Of a stretch of 64,000 nucleotides of DNA, positions 55,645-64,000 are shown piece after piece. The translations under genes and the position numbers were made by a program. This stretch comes from Bradyrhizobium sp. SZCCHNS1050. Its GTDB lineage: Bacteria; Pseudomonadota; Alphaproteobacteria; Rhizobiales; Xanthobacteraceae. Position 1 is the stretch's first letter. Each line of letters begins with the position of its first letter. The stretch lies in assembly GCF_032484785.1 (NCBI RefSeq), contig NZ_JAUETR010000001.1, positions 4,653,501-4,717,500 on the forward strand. Direction: 5' to 3'. The notes beneath the pieces were generated by a model. It saw only the letters and a list, made by a program, of their open reading frames with translations, had not been told where the DNA came from and searched no databases.

Positions 55645-56964
55645 CTACCGTGTCGCTGTCGCTGAAGCCGGCGCCGCCTGCGCCCGCGGCGTGCCGCGCA
55701 TGCGTACGAGCAGTTCCGCCGTTGGCCAGGAATCGGCCGGCAGCCCGAGCCGCACCTGCATCGTTTTGACCGCGATGCGGCTCTGCTGCCCCAGCACGCC
55801 ATCGACCTTGCCGACGTCGAAGCCGGCCTTTACCAGGAGTTGCTGCAGCTCCTTGATCTCGTTGAACGGCAGTTGCGCGACCGGGCCGCTGGCTTTGCGC
55901 ATCGGCGCCGCGCCGGCGATGCGGGTGGCGAGATAGGCCGCGGTGGTCGAATAGATCAGCGAATTGTTCCACTCGGTGTAGGCGGCGAAATTGGCATAGG
56001 CCAGGAACGCCGGGCCGTTGCGGCCCATCGGCAGCAGCACCGAGGCTTCGAGCGCATCGTTCGGCAGCGGCCGGCCGTCGGCATAGGTCACGCCGAGGCC
56101 GGCCCATTTGCTGCGCGGCGCCTTGACGGTGAGATCGGCCTGCTCCCACGGAAACGCCTGGGGCACGCGGATCTCCTCCAGCCACGGCTCGCCGCGGCGC
56201 CATTTCAGTCCGGTCGCGATGTAGTTCGCGGTCGAGCCGATCACGTCGGGCGCGCTGCGCAGGAGGTCGCGGCGGCCATCGCCGTCATAGTCGACGGCAT
56301 AGGTGACGTAGTGGGTCGGCAGGAACTGCGTCTGACCGAGCTCGCCGGCCCAGGAGCCGATCATCTCCTCCGGCGCGAGATCGCCGCGGTCGATGACCTT
56401 CAGCGCGGCGATGGTCTCATTCTGGAAGCGCTCGCTGCGGCGGCAATCATAGGCCAGCGACACCAGCGACGGCAGCACCGGCAAATTGCCCATGTTGGCG
56501 CCGAAATCGCTCTCCAGGCCCCAGAACGCGGCGATGACCGCCGGGGGCACGCCATACTCCTTCTCAGCGCGCGCGAACGCTGCCGCATGCATCCGGATGT
56601 GCTGCTGGCCGTTCTGCATCCGGTAGGGCGCGGCCATCCGGCCGGCGAACTCGGTGAACAGTTGACCGAACACGCGCTGGCCGCGGTCGCGATTGACGAT
56701 GCCCTGGTTGTAGGTGAGGTACGGCGAGGCGGCCGCGATCGCGCGCTGCGACACGCCTTCGGCAATGGCGCGTTGCTTCAGCTCGGCGAGAAACCGGTCG
56801 AAGCTCTGGCCGTTATGGCAGGCCGCGGCGCGCATCGATGGCGCCGGCTTCGGACGTGGTGCGGCCGCCTCCGGCGCCATTTGCGCCGCGGCGCTGACAA
56901 CCAGCATGAACGAGGTTGCGAGCGCGCTGAAGGTGACGCGCAAGGCAGTCGAAGAGCTTCGCAT
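55645..56964 (-). CDS. Lytic murein transglycosylase, MltB family, with peptidoglycan-binding domain
   Basis: 439 residues. A signal peptide ends about VSAAAQ, with no lipobox. The SLT_2 domain (about 50-355) has AFWGLESDFGANMGN with the catalytic Glu, then SWAGELGQTQFLPTHYVTYAVDYDGDGRRDL. A C-terminal PG_binding_1 domain (about 365-425) includes LLVKAGFDVGKVDGVLGQQSR. It cleaves glycan strands to 1,6-anhydro-MurNAc ends in the periplasm. Confidence 0.93.
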   Translation of the reverse strand: MRSSSTALRVTFSALATSFMLVVSAAAQMAPEAAAPRPKPAPSMRAAACHNGQSFDRFLAELKQRAIAEGVSQRAIAAASPYLTYNQGIVNRDRGQRVFGQLFTEFAGRMAAPYRMQNGQQHIRMHAAAFARAEKEYGVPPAVIAAFWGLESDFGANMGNLPVLPSLVSLAYDCRRSERFQNETIAALKVIDRGDLAPEEMIGSWAGELGQTQFLPTHYVTYAVDYDGDGRRDLLRSAPDVIGSTANYIATGLKWRRGEPWLEEIRVPQAFPWEQADLTVKAPRSKWAGLGVTYADGRPLPNDALEASVLLPMGRNGPAFLAYANFAAYTEWNNSLIYSTTAAYLATRIAGAAPMRKASGPVAQLPFNEIKELQQLLVKAGFDVGKVDGVLGQQSRIAVKTMQVRLGLPADSWPTAELLVRMRGTPRAQAAPASATATR

Positions 56965-57040
56965 CCGGTCTCACCGATGGCTGTCAGGTCGTTGTCCAGC
57001 CATCGATATCCGATGCGGGGGGCGGGAGGGAAGGGGGCAG

Positions 57041-57110
57041 GGGCGAATAGCGAATGGCGAATGGGAAACGGCGAGAACCCTATTCGCTACGCCCTATTCG
57101 CTACTCGCCC
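57041..57110. repeat. Short inverted repeat after the pgm gene
   Basis: GGGCGAATAGCGAATGG (57041-57057) pairs, with two mismatches, with CTATTCGCTACTCGCCC (57094-57110). Further CTATTCGCTA and CGAATGGCGAATGG blocks lie inside. It directly abuts the pgm stop codon and may serve as its terminator. Confidence 0.65.
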
Positions 57111-57112
57111 TT

Positions 57113-58753
57113 TCATCCCACCTTCGCCAGCGCCGCCTGGGCCTCGCTCTGGATCCGCTTGAGATGCTCGGCGTCGCGAAAACTCTCGGCATAGAGCTTG
57201 TTGACGTCCTCGGTGCCGGAGGGTCGCGCCGCGAACCAGCCGTAGTCGGTCTCGACCTTGATGCCGCCGAACGACTGGCCGTTGCCCGGAGCCTTCGTAT
57301 GCACCATGCGAACGGGATCGCCGGCGAGCTCCTTCAGGTTCAGCATTTCCGGCGTCAGCGCCTTCAGCGCCGCCTTTGCCGGCGGGCTCGCCGGCACGTC
57401 GATGCGCTCATAGACCGGCGCGCCGAGCTCGGCCGTCAGCTCCTTGTAGAGCTCGCTCGGGTCGCGGGCGCGCCTGGCCATGATCTCGGCCGCGAGCAGC
57501 CCGAGGATCAGGCCGTCCTTGTCGGTGGTCCACACCGTGCCGTCGCGCTTCAGGAACGAGGCGCCTGCGCTCTCCTCGCCGGCGAAGCCGAAACTGCCGG
57601 AGCCGAGGCCCTCGACGAACCATTTGAAGCCGACGGGGGTTTCGACGAGCTTGCGGCCGAGCTTGCGTGCGACGCGGTCGATCATCGAGCTCGACACGAT
57701 GGTCTTGCCGATCGCGGCATCGCTTCGCCAACCGGGCCGGTGAGCGAACAGGTAGGAGATCGCCGTCGCTAGATAGTGGTTGGGATTCATCAGCCCGCCC
57801 GAGCGGGTGACGATGCCATGGCGGTCGGCGTCGGTGTCGTTGGCAAACGCGACGTCGAAGCGCTCGCGCATGCCTATCAGGCTCGCCATCGCGTAGGGCG
57901 AGGAGCAGTCCATGCGGATCTTGCCGTCCCAGTCCGCGGTCATGAAGCGGAAGGTGGGATCGACGACGTCGTTGACGATTTCAGCGTTGAGACCGTAGCG
58001 CTCGATGATCGGCGCCCAGTAGGCGATCGCCGCGCCACCGAGCGGATCGATGCCGATCTTGATCCCGGCCGCCTTGACGGCGTCGAGATCGACGGTGTTG
58101 GCAAGATCGGCAACGTAGGGCGTGATGTAGTCGTAAGCGTGCAACGAGCCGCGCTGCTTGGCCTGGCTGTAGCTGATGCGCGATACGCCATCGAGGTCGT
58201 TGGCCAGATACACATTGGCCTGCCGCTCGATCTCGGCCGTCGCGTCGGTGTCGGCGGGGCCGCCATGCGGCGGATTGTATTTGTAGCCGCCATCCTCCGG
58301 CGGATTGTGCGACGGCGTGATGACGACGCCGTCGGCGAGATGCGCCGTGCGGCCCTTGTTGTAGGAGATGATGGCGTGCGAGATCACCGGCGTCGGTGTG
58401 TAGCCGCCGTCCTTGTCGACCATCACCTCGACGCCATTGGCGCCGAACACTTCGAGCGCGCTGGCAAGCGCCGGCTCGGCCAGCGCGTGGGTGTCGATGC
58501 CGACGAAGAGGGGGCCGTCGAGGCCCTGCTGGCGGCGGTAGTCGCAGAGCGCCTGGCTGGTGGCGAGAATGTGGTTCTCGTTGAAGCCGGTCTTCAACGA
58601 TGAGCCGCGATGCCCCGACGTGCCGAAAGCGACGCGCTGGGTCGGCTCGTGCGGGTCGGGCTTCAGCGCATAATAGGCCGTGATCAGCCGCGGAATGTTG
58701 GCGAGCGCGGCATTGGCGATCGGCCTGCCGGCTGCGGGGTCTGTCTTGGCCAT
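57113..58753 (-). CDS. pgm: Phosphoglucomutase (alpha-D-glucose phosphate-specific)
   Basis: 546 residues, the same length as E. coli Pgm. RVAFGTSGHRGSSLKTGFNENHI is near the N-terminus. The catalytic phosphoserine loop is VITPSHNPPEDGGYKYN, the metal loop is NDTDADRHG, the sugar loop is GFAGEESAGASF, and the phosphate-binding site is RPSGTEDVNK. It interconverts glucose-1- and glucose-6-phosphate for glycogen, trehalose and surface polysaccharide synthesis. No glg genes are adjacent. Confidence 0.95.
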   Translation of the reverse strand: MAKTDPAAGRPIANAALANIPRLITAYYALKPDPHEPTQRVAFGTSGHRGSSLKTGFNENHILATSQALCDYRRQQGLDGPLFVGIDTHALAEPALASALEVFGANGVEVMVDKDGGYTPTPVISHAIISYNKGRTAHLADGVVITPSHNPPEDGGYKYNPPHGGPADTDATAEIERQANVYLANDLDGVSRISYSQAKQRGSLHAYDYITPYVADLANTVDLDAVKAAGIKIGIDPLGGAAIAYWAPIIERYGLNAEIVNDVVDPTFRFMTADWDGKIRMDCSSPYAMASLIGMRERFDVAFANDTDADRHGIVTRSGGLMNPNHYLATAISYLFAHRPGWRSDAAIGKTIVSSSMIDRVARKLGRKLVETPVGFKWFVEGLGSGSFGFAGEESAGASFLKRDGTVWTTDKDGLILGLLAAEIMARRARDPSELYKELTAELGAPVYERIDVPASPPAKAALKALTPEMLNLKELAGDPVRMVHTKAPGNGQSFGGIKVETDYGWFAARPSGTEDVNKLYAESFRDAEHLKRIQSEAQAALAKVG

Positions 58754-59121
58754 GGAGCATCCTTCGCAAGTTCGAGAAACATCTGCGGCGGCGCTTCGTT
58801 CCGCCGCGGCGGGCGCAGGGAACGCGGGGCGTCGCGACGAACCTGCCGCAACATGGCGGCGCGCGGTGATCCGATCAACGGAATTCGTGCACGCCCCCCC
58901 GCGGCGGCGTGAAGTCTATTTGATATCCGCTGAGGGAATGCCGGGTTCTCGCGGTCGAGGCCGGCCAATGTCGCCGCCTTGTGCGCGCGACATTAACCAC
59001 GCCTCACTGAGTCCGCGTGCCGGGACCGGCGCTTAAGCCTGAGTTTAACGGATGGCCGTTGAAATAGCAGGCCGGAGCAGAGGCGCGTCTCGTGCGCGGG
59101 AGAGTCGTCAGGAGCGGAAAA
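58754..59121. other. Divergent promoter gap, no gene recognised
   Basis: This 368-bp region separates pgm (-) from the lipoprotein gene (+). It is GC-rich with a C-run at 58894-58900, and no open frame shows protein-like composition. Promoters for both genes are expected here, but no clear -35/-10 pair stands out. Confidence 0.4.
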
Positions 59122-59940
59122 GTGAGAGCGCTTTGTCTCGGCGCGTTGGCCGTCGTTTCAACCTTGGCCCTGGCCGGCTGCAGCCACCAGGTGACGCCGC
59201 AGGTGGCCTCGCCTTGCGTCGATCTGAGCGGAAGGCCCTGCGTGGACGGTCCCGTCGCCGACCAGTCGCCGCAATCATTGGAGCCTGCCGACACGATCCA
59301 CAAGCCTGCAGCCGCGGTCGCGCGCCGCGCGACTCTGCAGCACAAGCACGCCCGCGCCGCAAAGCGCCGGGTCAAGTCGCCAATCGCCACCGCCAAGACG
59401 ATTGAAAAGGCGATTGACAAACCGATCGAAAAGCCGCTCGCGGCACCGGCGCGCACGCCGCGGCCCGATCCGGTCGCGCCGGCTGACGGCGCGCCCGCGC
59501 CGGTGATCAAGACCCCCTCCGTCACGACCGATATGCCGAATCCGGCCAAGGTCCAGAGCGACGTCATGGTGGCTGCGGTGACGGTGGCGGCCGAGCTGGC
59601 CGAGCGGATGACCGCGCTGCGTGTCCCAGAGGGGCCCGCCGACAGTCATCTCGTCGCGGTGCTGCTGGCGCGTCCCACCGTGCGCGGATTGGGCGATCTC
59701 AGCGGCAAGGTGATCGCGATCGACGAGCGCTACGCCAAGTCCAACGCGAAGATCACCGCGGCCATGAATGCGGCCGGTGCGACGGAGGTGCTGCTGCTGG
59801 AAGGGCAGGCCACCGCGATCACCCGGTTGAACAATGGCGAGGTGAGCGCGGCCGTGGTGGCCCTGGTCTCGCCGGAGGCCGCGGAGGCGTTTCCGAAGGT
59901 CGCGGGCTTTCGCCTGTTCTCTGTCGTCCTGAAGCCGTAG
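59122..59940 (+). CDS. Lipoprotein with a periplasmic-binding-protein-like C-terminus
   Basis: 272 residues from a GTG at 59122, with AGGAG seven bases upstream; GTG 59092 is an alternative. The lipobox is LALAGC. A basic, Lys/Pro-rich linker of about 100 residues (KAIDKPIEKPLAAPARTPRP) leads to a C-terminal domain of about 100 residues. RGLGDLSGKVIAIDERYAKS and a later EGQATAITRLNNGEVSAAVV resemble one lobe of type 2 solute-binding proteins. A complete two-lobe binding site is absent. Function unknown. Confidence 0.72.
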   Translation: MRALCLGALAVVSTLALAGCSHQVTPQVASPCVDLSGRPCVDGPVADQSPQSLEPADTIHKPAAAVARRATLQHKHARAAKRRVKSPIATAKTIEKAIDKPIEKPLAAPARTPRPDPVAPADGAPAPVIKTPSVTTDMPNPAKVQSDVMVAAVTVAAELAERMTALRVPEGPADSHLVAVLLARPTVRGLGDLSGKVIAIDERYAKSNAKITAAMNAAGATEVLLLEGQATAITRLNNGEVSAAVVALVSPEAAEAFPKVAGFRLFSVVLKP

Positions 59941-59965
59941 CTTCAGGACGCTTGTCACAGGCCGG

Positions 59966-60505
59966 CTAGGTCGCGGCGGCGCTGCGCGACGGCCGCGGCA
60001 GCGCCGCGCCCTTCACGGCCGCGATTCCCCTGGGAAAGCCGCTGCGGTCGCTATAGAGGCGCTTGCGGCCGCGTCGCGGATCGTGCTGCCTCTTGACGTC
60101 CTGGGCGCACATGTAGTCCAGCGCCGTGATGCCTCCGACCATGACCAGCGCCGCCAGCACGCTGCCCGCGCGCGGATTGCTCGGCCTGAGCTCACCGGCC
60201 AGCGTCAGCATGTCCAGCCCGTCGCCGGCGACGCGGCTCAGCAGGCCGGCCCGCTTCTCCACCGACAGCGTGAGCACGCCGGCGAACAGCTCGCGCACGC
60301 CATAGGCCCGCACCAGTCCCTCGCGGCCCTCCATGCCGAGCGCATGCGTGACGCGGTGCGGCGCCAGCAGCTCCAGCGTGCCGAGCACGATGCTGAACCA
60401 GCCGAGCCCGCGGGCCAGACGATCGGCCGGCGTCAGCGAGCTGGGGCCGGTCGAGATGATCTTGGGGTCGCCCTTGGATCTCACGAGATTCGAGAAATGA
60501 AACAT
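59966..60505 (-). CDS. Membrane-associated protein next to alcohol dehydrogenase, unknown function
   Basis: 179 residues. After SSLTPADRLARGLGWFSIVLGTLELLAPHR comes GREGLVRAYGVRELFAGVLTL and a hydrophobic stretch SVLAALVMVGGITALDYM, giving two or three likely membrane segments. The C-terminus is basic. Such proteins often accompany zinc alcohol dehydrogenases or cyclase-like proteins in this group. It lies 13 bp after the dehydrogenase gene on the same strand, so cotranscription is likely. Confidence 0.75.
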   Translation of the reverse strand: MFHFSNLVRSKGDPKIISTGPSSLTPADRLARGLGWFSIVLGTLELLAPHRVTHALGMEGREGLVRAYGVRELFAGVLTLSVEKRAGLLSRVAGDGLDMLTLAGELRPSNPRAGSVLAALVMVGGITALDYMCAQDVKRQHDPRRGRKRLYSDRSGFPRGIAAVKGAALPRPSRSAAAT

Positions 60506-60518
60506 GCGATGCGATCCC

Positions 60519-61694
60519 TTATGGCTTCAGCACGACCTTGACGCAGCTGTCCTGCTTGTCGCGGAAGGCGCGGTACATCTCAGGTCCCTGCGCGAGCGGC
60601 ACGGTGTGGGTGATGACGAAGGACGGGTCGATCTGGCCATCCTCGATGCGCTGCACGAGGTCGTCCGTCCAGCGGTTGACGTGGGTCTGGCCGGTGCGGA
60701 TCGTCAGGCCCTTGTTCATCAGCGCGCCCATTGGCACCATGTCGGACAGCCCGCTGTAGACGCCGGGGATCGAGACGATGCCGCCGGGACGGCAGACATA
60801 GATGATCTCGCGCAGCACGTGCGGCCGGTCGTTCTCGAGCATGAACATCTGCTTGGCGCGATCGATCACGCTGTCGGGCTGCGCAAGGGTGACGTGGCTC
60901 TCGAAGCCGACGCAATCGATGCACTTCTCCGGGCCCTTGTTGTCGGTCAGCTCGTTCAGCCGCCCGACCACGCTCTCCTTGTCGAAATTGATGGGGATGG
61001 CGCCGCCGGCCTCGGCCATCGCCAGCCGCTCCGGAATGCGGTCGATCGCAATCACCTGGGAGGCGCCGAGCAGGATGGCGCTGCGGATCGCCATCTGTCC
61101 CACCGGGCCGCAGCCCCACACAGCGACCGTATCGTCCGGCTCGATGTCGCATTGCGCGGCCGCCTGCCATCCGGTCGGGAAGATGTCGCTGAGAAACAGC
61201 GCTTGCTCGTCCGTCATGCCGTCGGGAACCTTGATGTGCGTGGCGTCGGCGAACGGCACGCGCAGGTATTCGGCCTGGCCTCCCGGATAGCCGCCGGTGA
61301 GATGCGTGTAGCCGAACAGGCCCGCGGTGGTGTGTCCGAACACTTTCTCGGCAAGATGCTTGTTGCGGTTGGTGGTCTCGCAGACCGAGAAATTGCCGCG
61401 CCGGCACTGCTCGCATTCGCCGCAGATGATGGTGAAGGGCACGACGATGCGATCGCCCTTCTTGAGCTTGCCGTTGACGCCGGAACCGACCTCGACGACC
61501 TCGCCCATGGTCTCGTGGCCCATGATATCGCCGGGCATCATCGCCGGGATGTAGTTGTGGAACAGATGCAGGTCGGAGCCGCAGATCGCGCAGCTCGTCA
61601 CCTTGATGATGGCATCCCTGTCATGCTCGATCTCGGGATCGCTGACGGTGTCGCAGCGAATGTCCTCTTTGCCATGCCAAACCAGCGCCTTCAT
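60519..61694 (-). CDS. Zinc-dependent alcohol dehydrogenase (formaldehyde dehydrogenase-like MDR)
   Basis: 391 residues. Catalytic zinc ligands are in CAICGSDLH and GHETMGEV. Structural zinc is held by four Cys in ICGECEQCRRGNFSVC. The NAD-binding Rossmann motif is VWGCGPVGQMAI. It is a medium-chain dehydrogenase closest to glutathione-independent formaldehyde/threonine dehydrogenase-like enzymes. The substrate is uncertain. It heads a two-gene unit with the membrane protein that follows. Confidence 0.9.
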   Translation of the reverse strand: MKALVWHGKEDIRCDTVSDPEIEHDRDAIIKVTSCAICGSDLHLFHNYIPAMMPGDIMGHETMGEVVEVGSGVNGKLKKGDRIVVPFTIICGECEQCRRGNFSVCETTNRNKHLAEKVFGHTTAGLFGYTHLTGGYPGGQAEYLRVPFADATHIKVPDGMTDEQALFLSDIFPTGWQAAAQCDIEPDDTVAVWGCGPVGQMAIRSAILLGASQVIAIDRIPERLAMAEAGGAIPINFDKESVVGRLNELTDNKGPEKCIDCVGFESHVTLAQPDSVIDRAKQMFMLENDRPHVLREIIYVCRPGGIVSIPGVYSGLSDMVPMGALMNKGLTIRTGQTHVNRWTDDLVQRIEDGQIDPSFVITHTVPLAQGPEMYRAFRDKQDSCVKVVLKP

Positions 61695-61804
61695 ACGGTC
61701 CTCCGGACAGAATGTTGCGGAGGCAAGTCGAAGGGCGCGGCGATGGTTGCTATCGAGCGCGGAATTTTCCGGAGTGGCGCGGCGTCCCGCGCTCGATGGC
61801 CGGC

Positions 61805-62212
61805 TCAGGCCTTCCGGGCGGCCTTCTTCGGCGCGGGCCTCGCAGGATCCCTCCTGGCAGCCTTGCCAGCCTGTTTGCCGCCTTGCGGCTTGGCCGCCGC
61901 ACCGTCGGCCTTCTTCTCCGGCTGCTTGGTCTCCGGCTTCCTGGGCAGCTCCGCGGCGGCGGCCTGGCGCATCGCGCGGGCGTAGCTGTCGGCGACGTTG
62001 TCGGCGGAGATCAGGAGCCGTCGGGCGGCGGCATTGGCCTGCTCGACCGCCTCGCGGGCGAGCAGCTTGAAGCGCTCCTTGGCGTCCTTGTCCTTGGCCT
62101 TGACGGCCATGCCGTTGAAGCGGTCCTTGCGCTTCTTCGCCGCTGCCAGAATGGCCTTGTTCTGCTGCTTGGCCAGTTGCCGGATCACGGCATCAAGATC
62201 GGCATCCGCCAT
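61805..62212 (-). CDS. Small basic protein with histone H1-like Ala/Lys/Pro tail
   Basis: 135 residues from the ATG at 62212 (TTG 62224 is possible). An N-terminal helical part (AVIRQLAKQQNKAILAAAKK, then AKERFKLLAREAVEQANAA) leads to a C-terminal tail of about 45 residues made of Lys, Ala, Pro and Arg (KPETKQPEKKADGAAAKP and onward). Such tails bind DNA in bacterial H1-like proteins, but the helical head is not a known nucleoid domain. No partner genes are evident. Confidence 0.65.
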   Translation of the reverse strand: MADADLDAVIRQLAKQQNKAILAAAKKRKDRFNGMAVKAKDKDAKERFKLLAREAVEQANAAARRLLISADNVADSYARAMRQAAAAELPRKPETKQPEKKADGAAAKPQGGKQAGKAARRDPARPAPKKAARKA

Positions 62213-62560
62213 CGTCGTCCCCAACTCCCCCAGAGAATCAGCGCGCCCCGGCGCTGCAAACCGCGCGGACTATGCAATCGGTGCCGCCGCTTTGCAATCG
62301 GGGTACCAGAGGAGGGGTGCCGCGCCGATCAGGGGCGGCGGGCCGATGAGATCCGTCCGGCATTCGATGCCGGGGCCCGCCAAAAAAAAGCGTCCGCATG
62401 GCGGTCATGTCGCTCCGAGTGGTGCAACGGCACCGCAGAAAGGCCGCTTACGACAATCGGAAACGCAACGTAACCAATTCTCGGCAATTCCATCAATTCC
62501 AATGCAACGCTTGATCCGCAACATTCCCGGCAACATCACCGTGTTCGTTGGAGTGTGGCC
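62213..62560. other. Gap upstream of the VWA/TadG-like gene
   Basis: No gene is recognised in these 348 bases. The A-run at 62383-62389 and the lower GC content near 62450-62540 would suit a promoter for the following gene. No repeat family was identified. Confidence 0.4.
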
Positions 62561-63859
62561 GTGCTGGCCGGAAATAGATACCTCAGGCTACTGTCGCGGT
62601 TCCGTCGCGACCAGAGCGGCAACATCGCGATCATCTTCGCGCTTGCTTTGCTCCCGATCCTCGCCTTCGTCGGCTCGGCGATCGACTATTCGATGGCCGT
62701 GCGCGCCAAGGCGAAGCTGTCGGCTTCGATGGACGCCGCGATGCTGGCCGCGACCGGCTACACCGCCATGCGCGGCGCCGCGTCGGACGCCAAGACGGCG
62801 GCGACCAACATGTTCAACGGCCAGATGTCGGCGCACAATCTGGCGGCGGACTCGCTGAACATCGATATCAGCGATAGCGTCACCGCGCGGACCGTGACCG
62901 GCAGCGCCACCGTGGTGGTCAAGACGGCCTTCATGCACATGTTCGGCTACCCGACCATGACGGTCTCGGCCTCGTCGTCGGCTTCGGCCTCGTTCCCGAC
63001 CTACATGGACTTTTACGTTCTGCTCGACAACTCGCCGTCGCAGGGTCTCGGCGCGACCACGGCCGACATGACGACGCTGCAGAATGCGACGTCCGACAAG
63101 TGCGCCTTCGCCTGCCACGACACCTATACGTCCAGCTCGAAGAAGACGCTGCAGACCAACAGTTATTATTCCATCGCCAAGAAGAAGGGCGTGACGATGC
63201 GCATCGACGTCGTCCGGAGCGCGACGCAGTCGCTCACGGACACGGCGACCGCCAGCCAGGTCGTCAGCAACCAGTACCGCATGGCGGTGTACAGCCTGGG
63301 CAGCGACTGCGGCTCGCTCGGCCTGACGACCATCGCCAGCCTGTCCTCGAGCATGTCCTCGGTGAAATCGTCGGTCGGTTCGCTCGACCTGATGACGATC
63401 CCCTACAGCGGCTACAACAACGACATGTGCAGCGATTTCGACGGTGCGATGTCCGCGATGAACGGCGTCATCCCGACCCAGGGCGATGGCTCGTCGACCA
63501 GCCCGCAGAAATGGCTGTTCTTCGTCTCCGATGGCGTCGCCGACTATTCCTATCCGACCACCTGCAGCAAGACAGTTCTCTCGGGCGGCCGCTGCCAGGA
63601 ACCGCTGAACACGACGACCTGCGATGCGTTGAAGGCTCGTGGCATCAAGATCGCCGTGCTCTACACCACCTATCTCGCGATCACCAACAACAGCTGGTAC
63701 ACGACCTATATCGCGCCATGGCGGGATTCGATCAGCGGCATCATGAAATCGTGCGCCAGCCCGGGCTACTACTACGAGGTCGATTCGAGCGGCAGCATCG
63801 GCGCAGCGCTTACCGCGCTGTTCCAGCAGGCGATCGCATCGGCGCATCTGACCAAATAG
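62561..63859 (+). CDS. TadG-like pilus-assembly protein with VWA domain
   Basis: 432 residues from a GTG at 62561, preferred over GTG 62555 because GGAG (62550-62553) is then at normal spacing. A TadE/TadG-type membrane segment, FRRDQSGNIAIIFALALLPI, is followed by YSMAVRAKAKLSASMDAAMLAA. From about residue 145 a VWA-like domain begins with DFYVLLDNSPSQG, a DxSxS metal-site motif, and includes WLFFVSDGVADYSYP. Several cysteines suggest disulfides. It may act in Flp pilus assembly or adhesion, but no tad operon is nearby. Confidence 0.82.
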   Translation: MLAGNRYLRLLSRFRRDQSGNIAIIFALALLPILAFVGSAIDYSMAVRAKAKLSASMDAAMLAATGYTAMRGAASDAKTAATNMFNGQMSAHNLAADSLNIDISDSVTARTVTGSATVVVKTAFMHMFGYPTMTVSASSSASASFPTYMDFYVLLDNSPSQGLGATTADMTTLQNATSDKCAFACHDTYTSSSKKTLQTNSYYSIAKKKGVTMRIDVVRSATQSLTDTATASQVVSNQYRMAVYSLGSDCGSLGLTTIASLSSSMSSVKSSVGSLDLMTIPYSGYNNDMCSDFDGAMSAMNGVIPTQGDGSSTSPQKWLFFVSDGVADYSYPTTCSKTVLSGGRCQEPLNTTTCDALKARGIKIAVLYTTYLAITNNSWYTTYIAPWRDSISGIMKSCASPGYYYEVDSSGSIGAALTALFQQAIASAHLTK

Positions 63860-63877
63860 GGCAGGTCGTCCAGGCGC

Positions 63878-64000
63878 TCATGCGGGAAGTGCGACGAGCT
63901 GCTCCAGCGTCGCGCCATCCCTGAGCACGGCCAGGATCTCACGGCGCGACAGGAAGCGGATCGCCTGCGTGAACGAGCCGGCCCCCGCGATCCGCGCTTT
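63878..64000 (-). CDS. C-terminus of an unidentified protein, 5' end outside window
   Basis: Forty codons are open from the right edge to a stop at 63878-63880 on the minus strand: GSFTQAIRFLSRREILAVLR, then DGATLEQLVALPA. The composition is protein-like and amphipathic. It converges on the VWA gene with 18 bp between stops. The family cannot be told from this fragment. Confidence 0.5.
   Translation of the reverse strand, partial: KARIAGAGSFTQAIRFLSRREILAVLRDGATLEQLVALPA

Overview
The window is high-GC chromosomal DNA from an alphaproteobacterium of the Bradyrhizobium type. This placement is inferred from the protein families and gene orders: the glpD-glpSTPQUV order, the small 'TFPASDP' protein, CsbD, VanB-like oxygenase genes and many short dispersed palindromes. 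No phylogeny was run. No rRNA, tRNA, IS element, phage or CRISPR array is visible. Nearly everything is ordinary core or near-core gene content. The unusual material lies in the intergenic structures.

Layout. 1-7.7 kb: the 3' part of an oxygenase reductase gene, an Ala-rich secreted protein, a MetE-C-like methyltransferase, acetate kinase, a GMC oxidoreductase, a divergent hydroxymethylbilane synthase and convergent hemE. 7.9-12.9 kb: a small conserved protein, a membrane diguanylate cyclase with an elaborate leader, slyX-trhO and a gamma-glutamyltransferase. 12.9-16.1 kb: a repeat-rich stretch with an exported FKBP, CsbD, a cupin and a decayed COG0523 GTPase gene that still has a Zur-like box. 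16.1-21.9 kb: an envelope block with a TadG-like protein, a FecR-domain protein coupled to a beta-barrel with a Pro/Ser/Thr stalk, a divergent GT39 mannosyltransferase-like protein and an OmpA-domain protein. 22-27.4 kb: a YcaQ-like glycosylase, a TetR/epoxide-hydrolase pair with matching operators, a DUF2809 protein and an MFS transporter. 27.5-32.7 kb: an RND efflux pair and its TetR gene. 32.8-34.9 kb: a flavin reductase-like protein, an acyl-CoA thioesterase and two small proteins. 35-43.9 kb: a complete glycerol-3-phosphate/glycerol ABC system, glpR-glpD-glpS-glpT-glpP-glpQ-glpU-glpV. 44.1-52.4 kb: exbB-exbD-tonB, two envelope proteins, an EF-hand protein, an orphan NarL/FixJ regulator and a divergent TonB-dependent receptor. 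52.5-64 kb: an OYE-family reductase, DUF1993, an MltB-like transglycosylase, phosphoglucomutase, a lipoprotein, a zinc alcohol dehydrogenase with a membrane partner, a histone-H1-like basic protein and a second TadG-like protein with a VWA domain. A protein C-terminus runs off the right edge.

How parts work together. The glp operon imports glycerol or related polyols by ABC transport and oxidises glycerol-3-phosphate; GlpR probably binds the 10-bp inverted repeat before glpD. ExbB/ExbD/TonB energise the TonB-dependent receptor encoded 3.7 kb away. The RND pump and the epoxide-hydrolase-like gene each sit beside a TetR gene and an inverted repeat that overlaps a promoter. Short palindromic elements, several able to fold into multi-stem RNAs, lie between genes and also inside two operons (glpQ/glpU and the RND pair).
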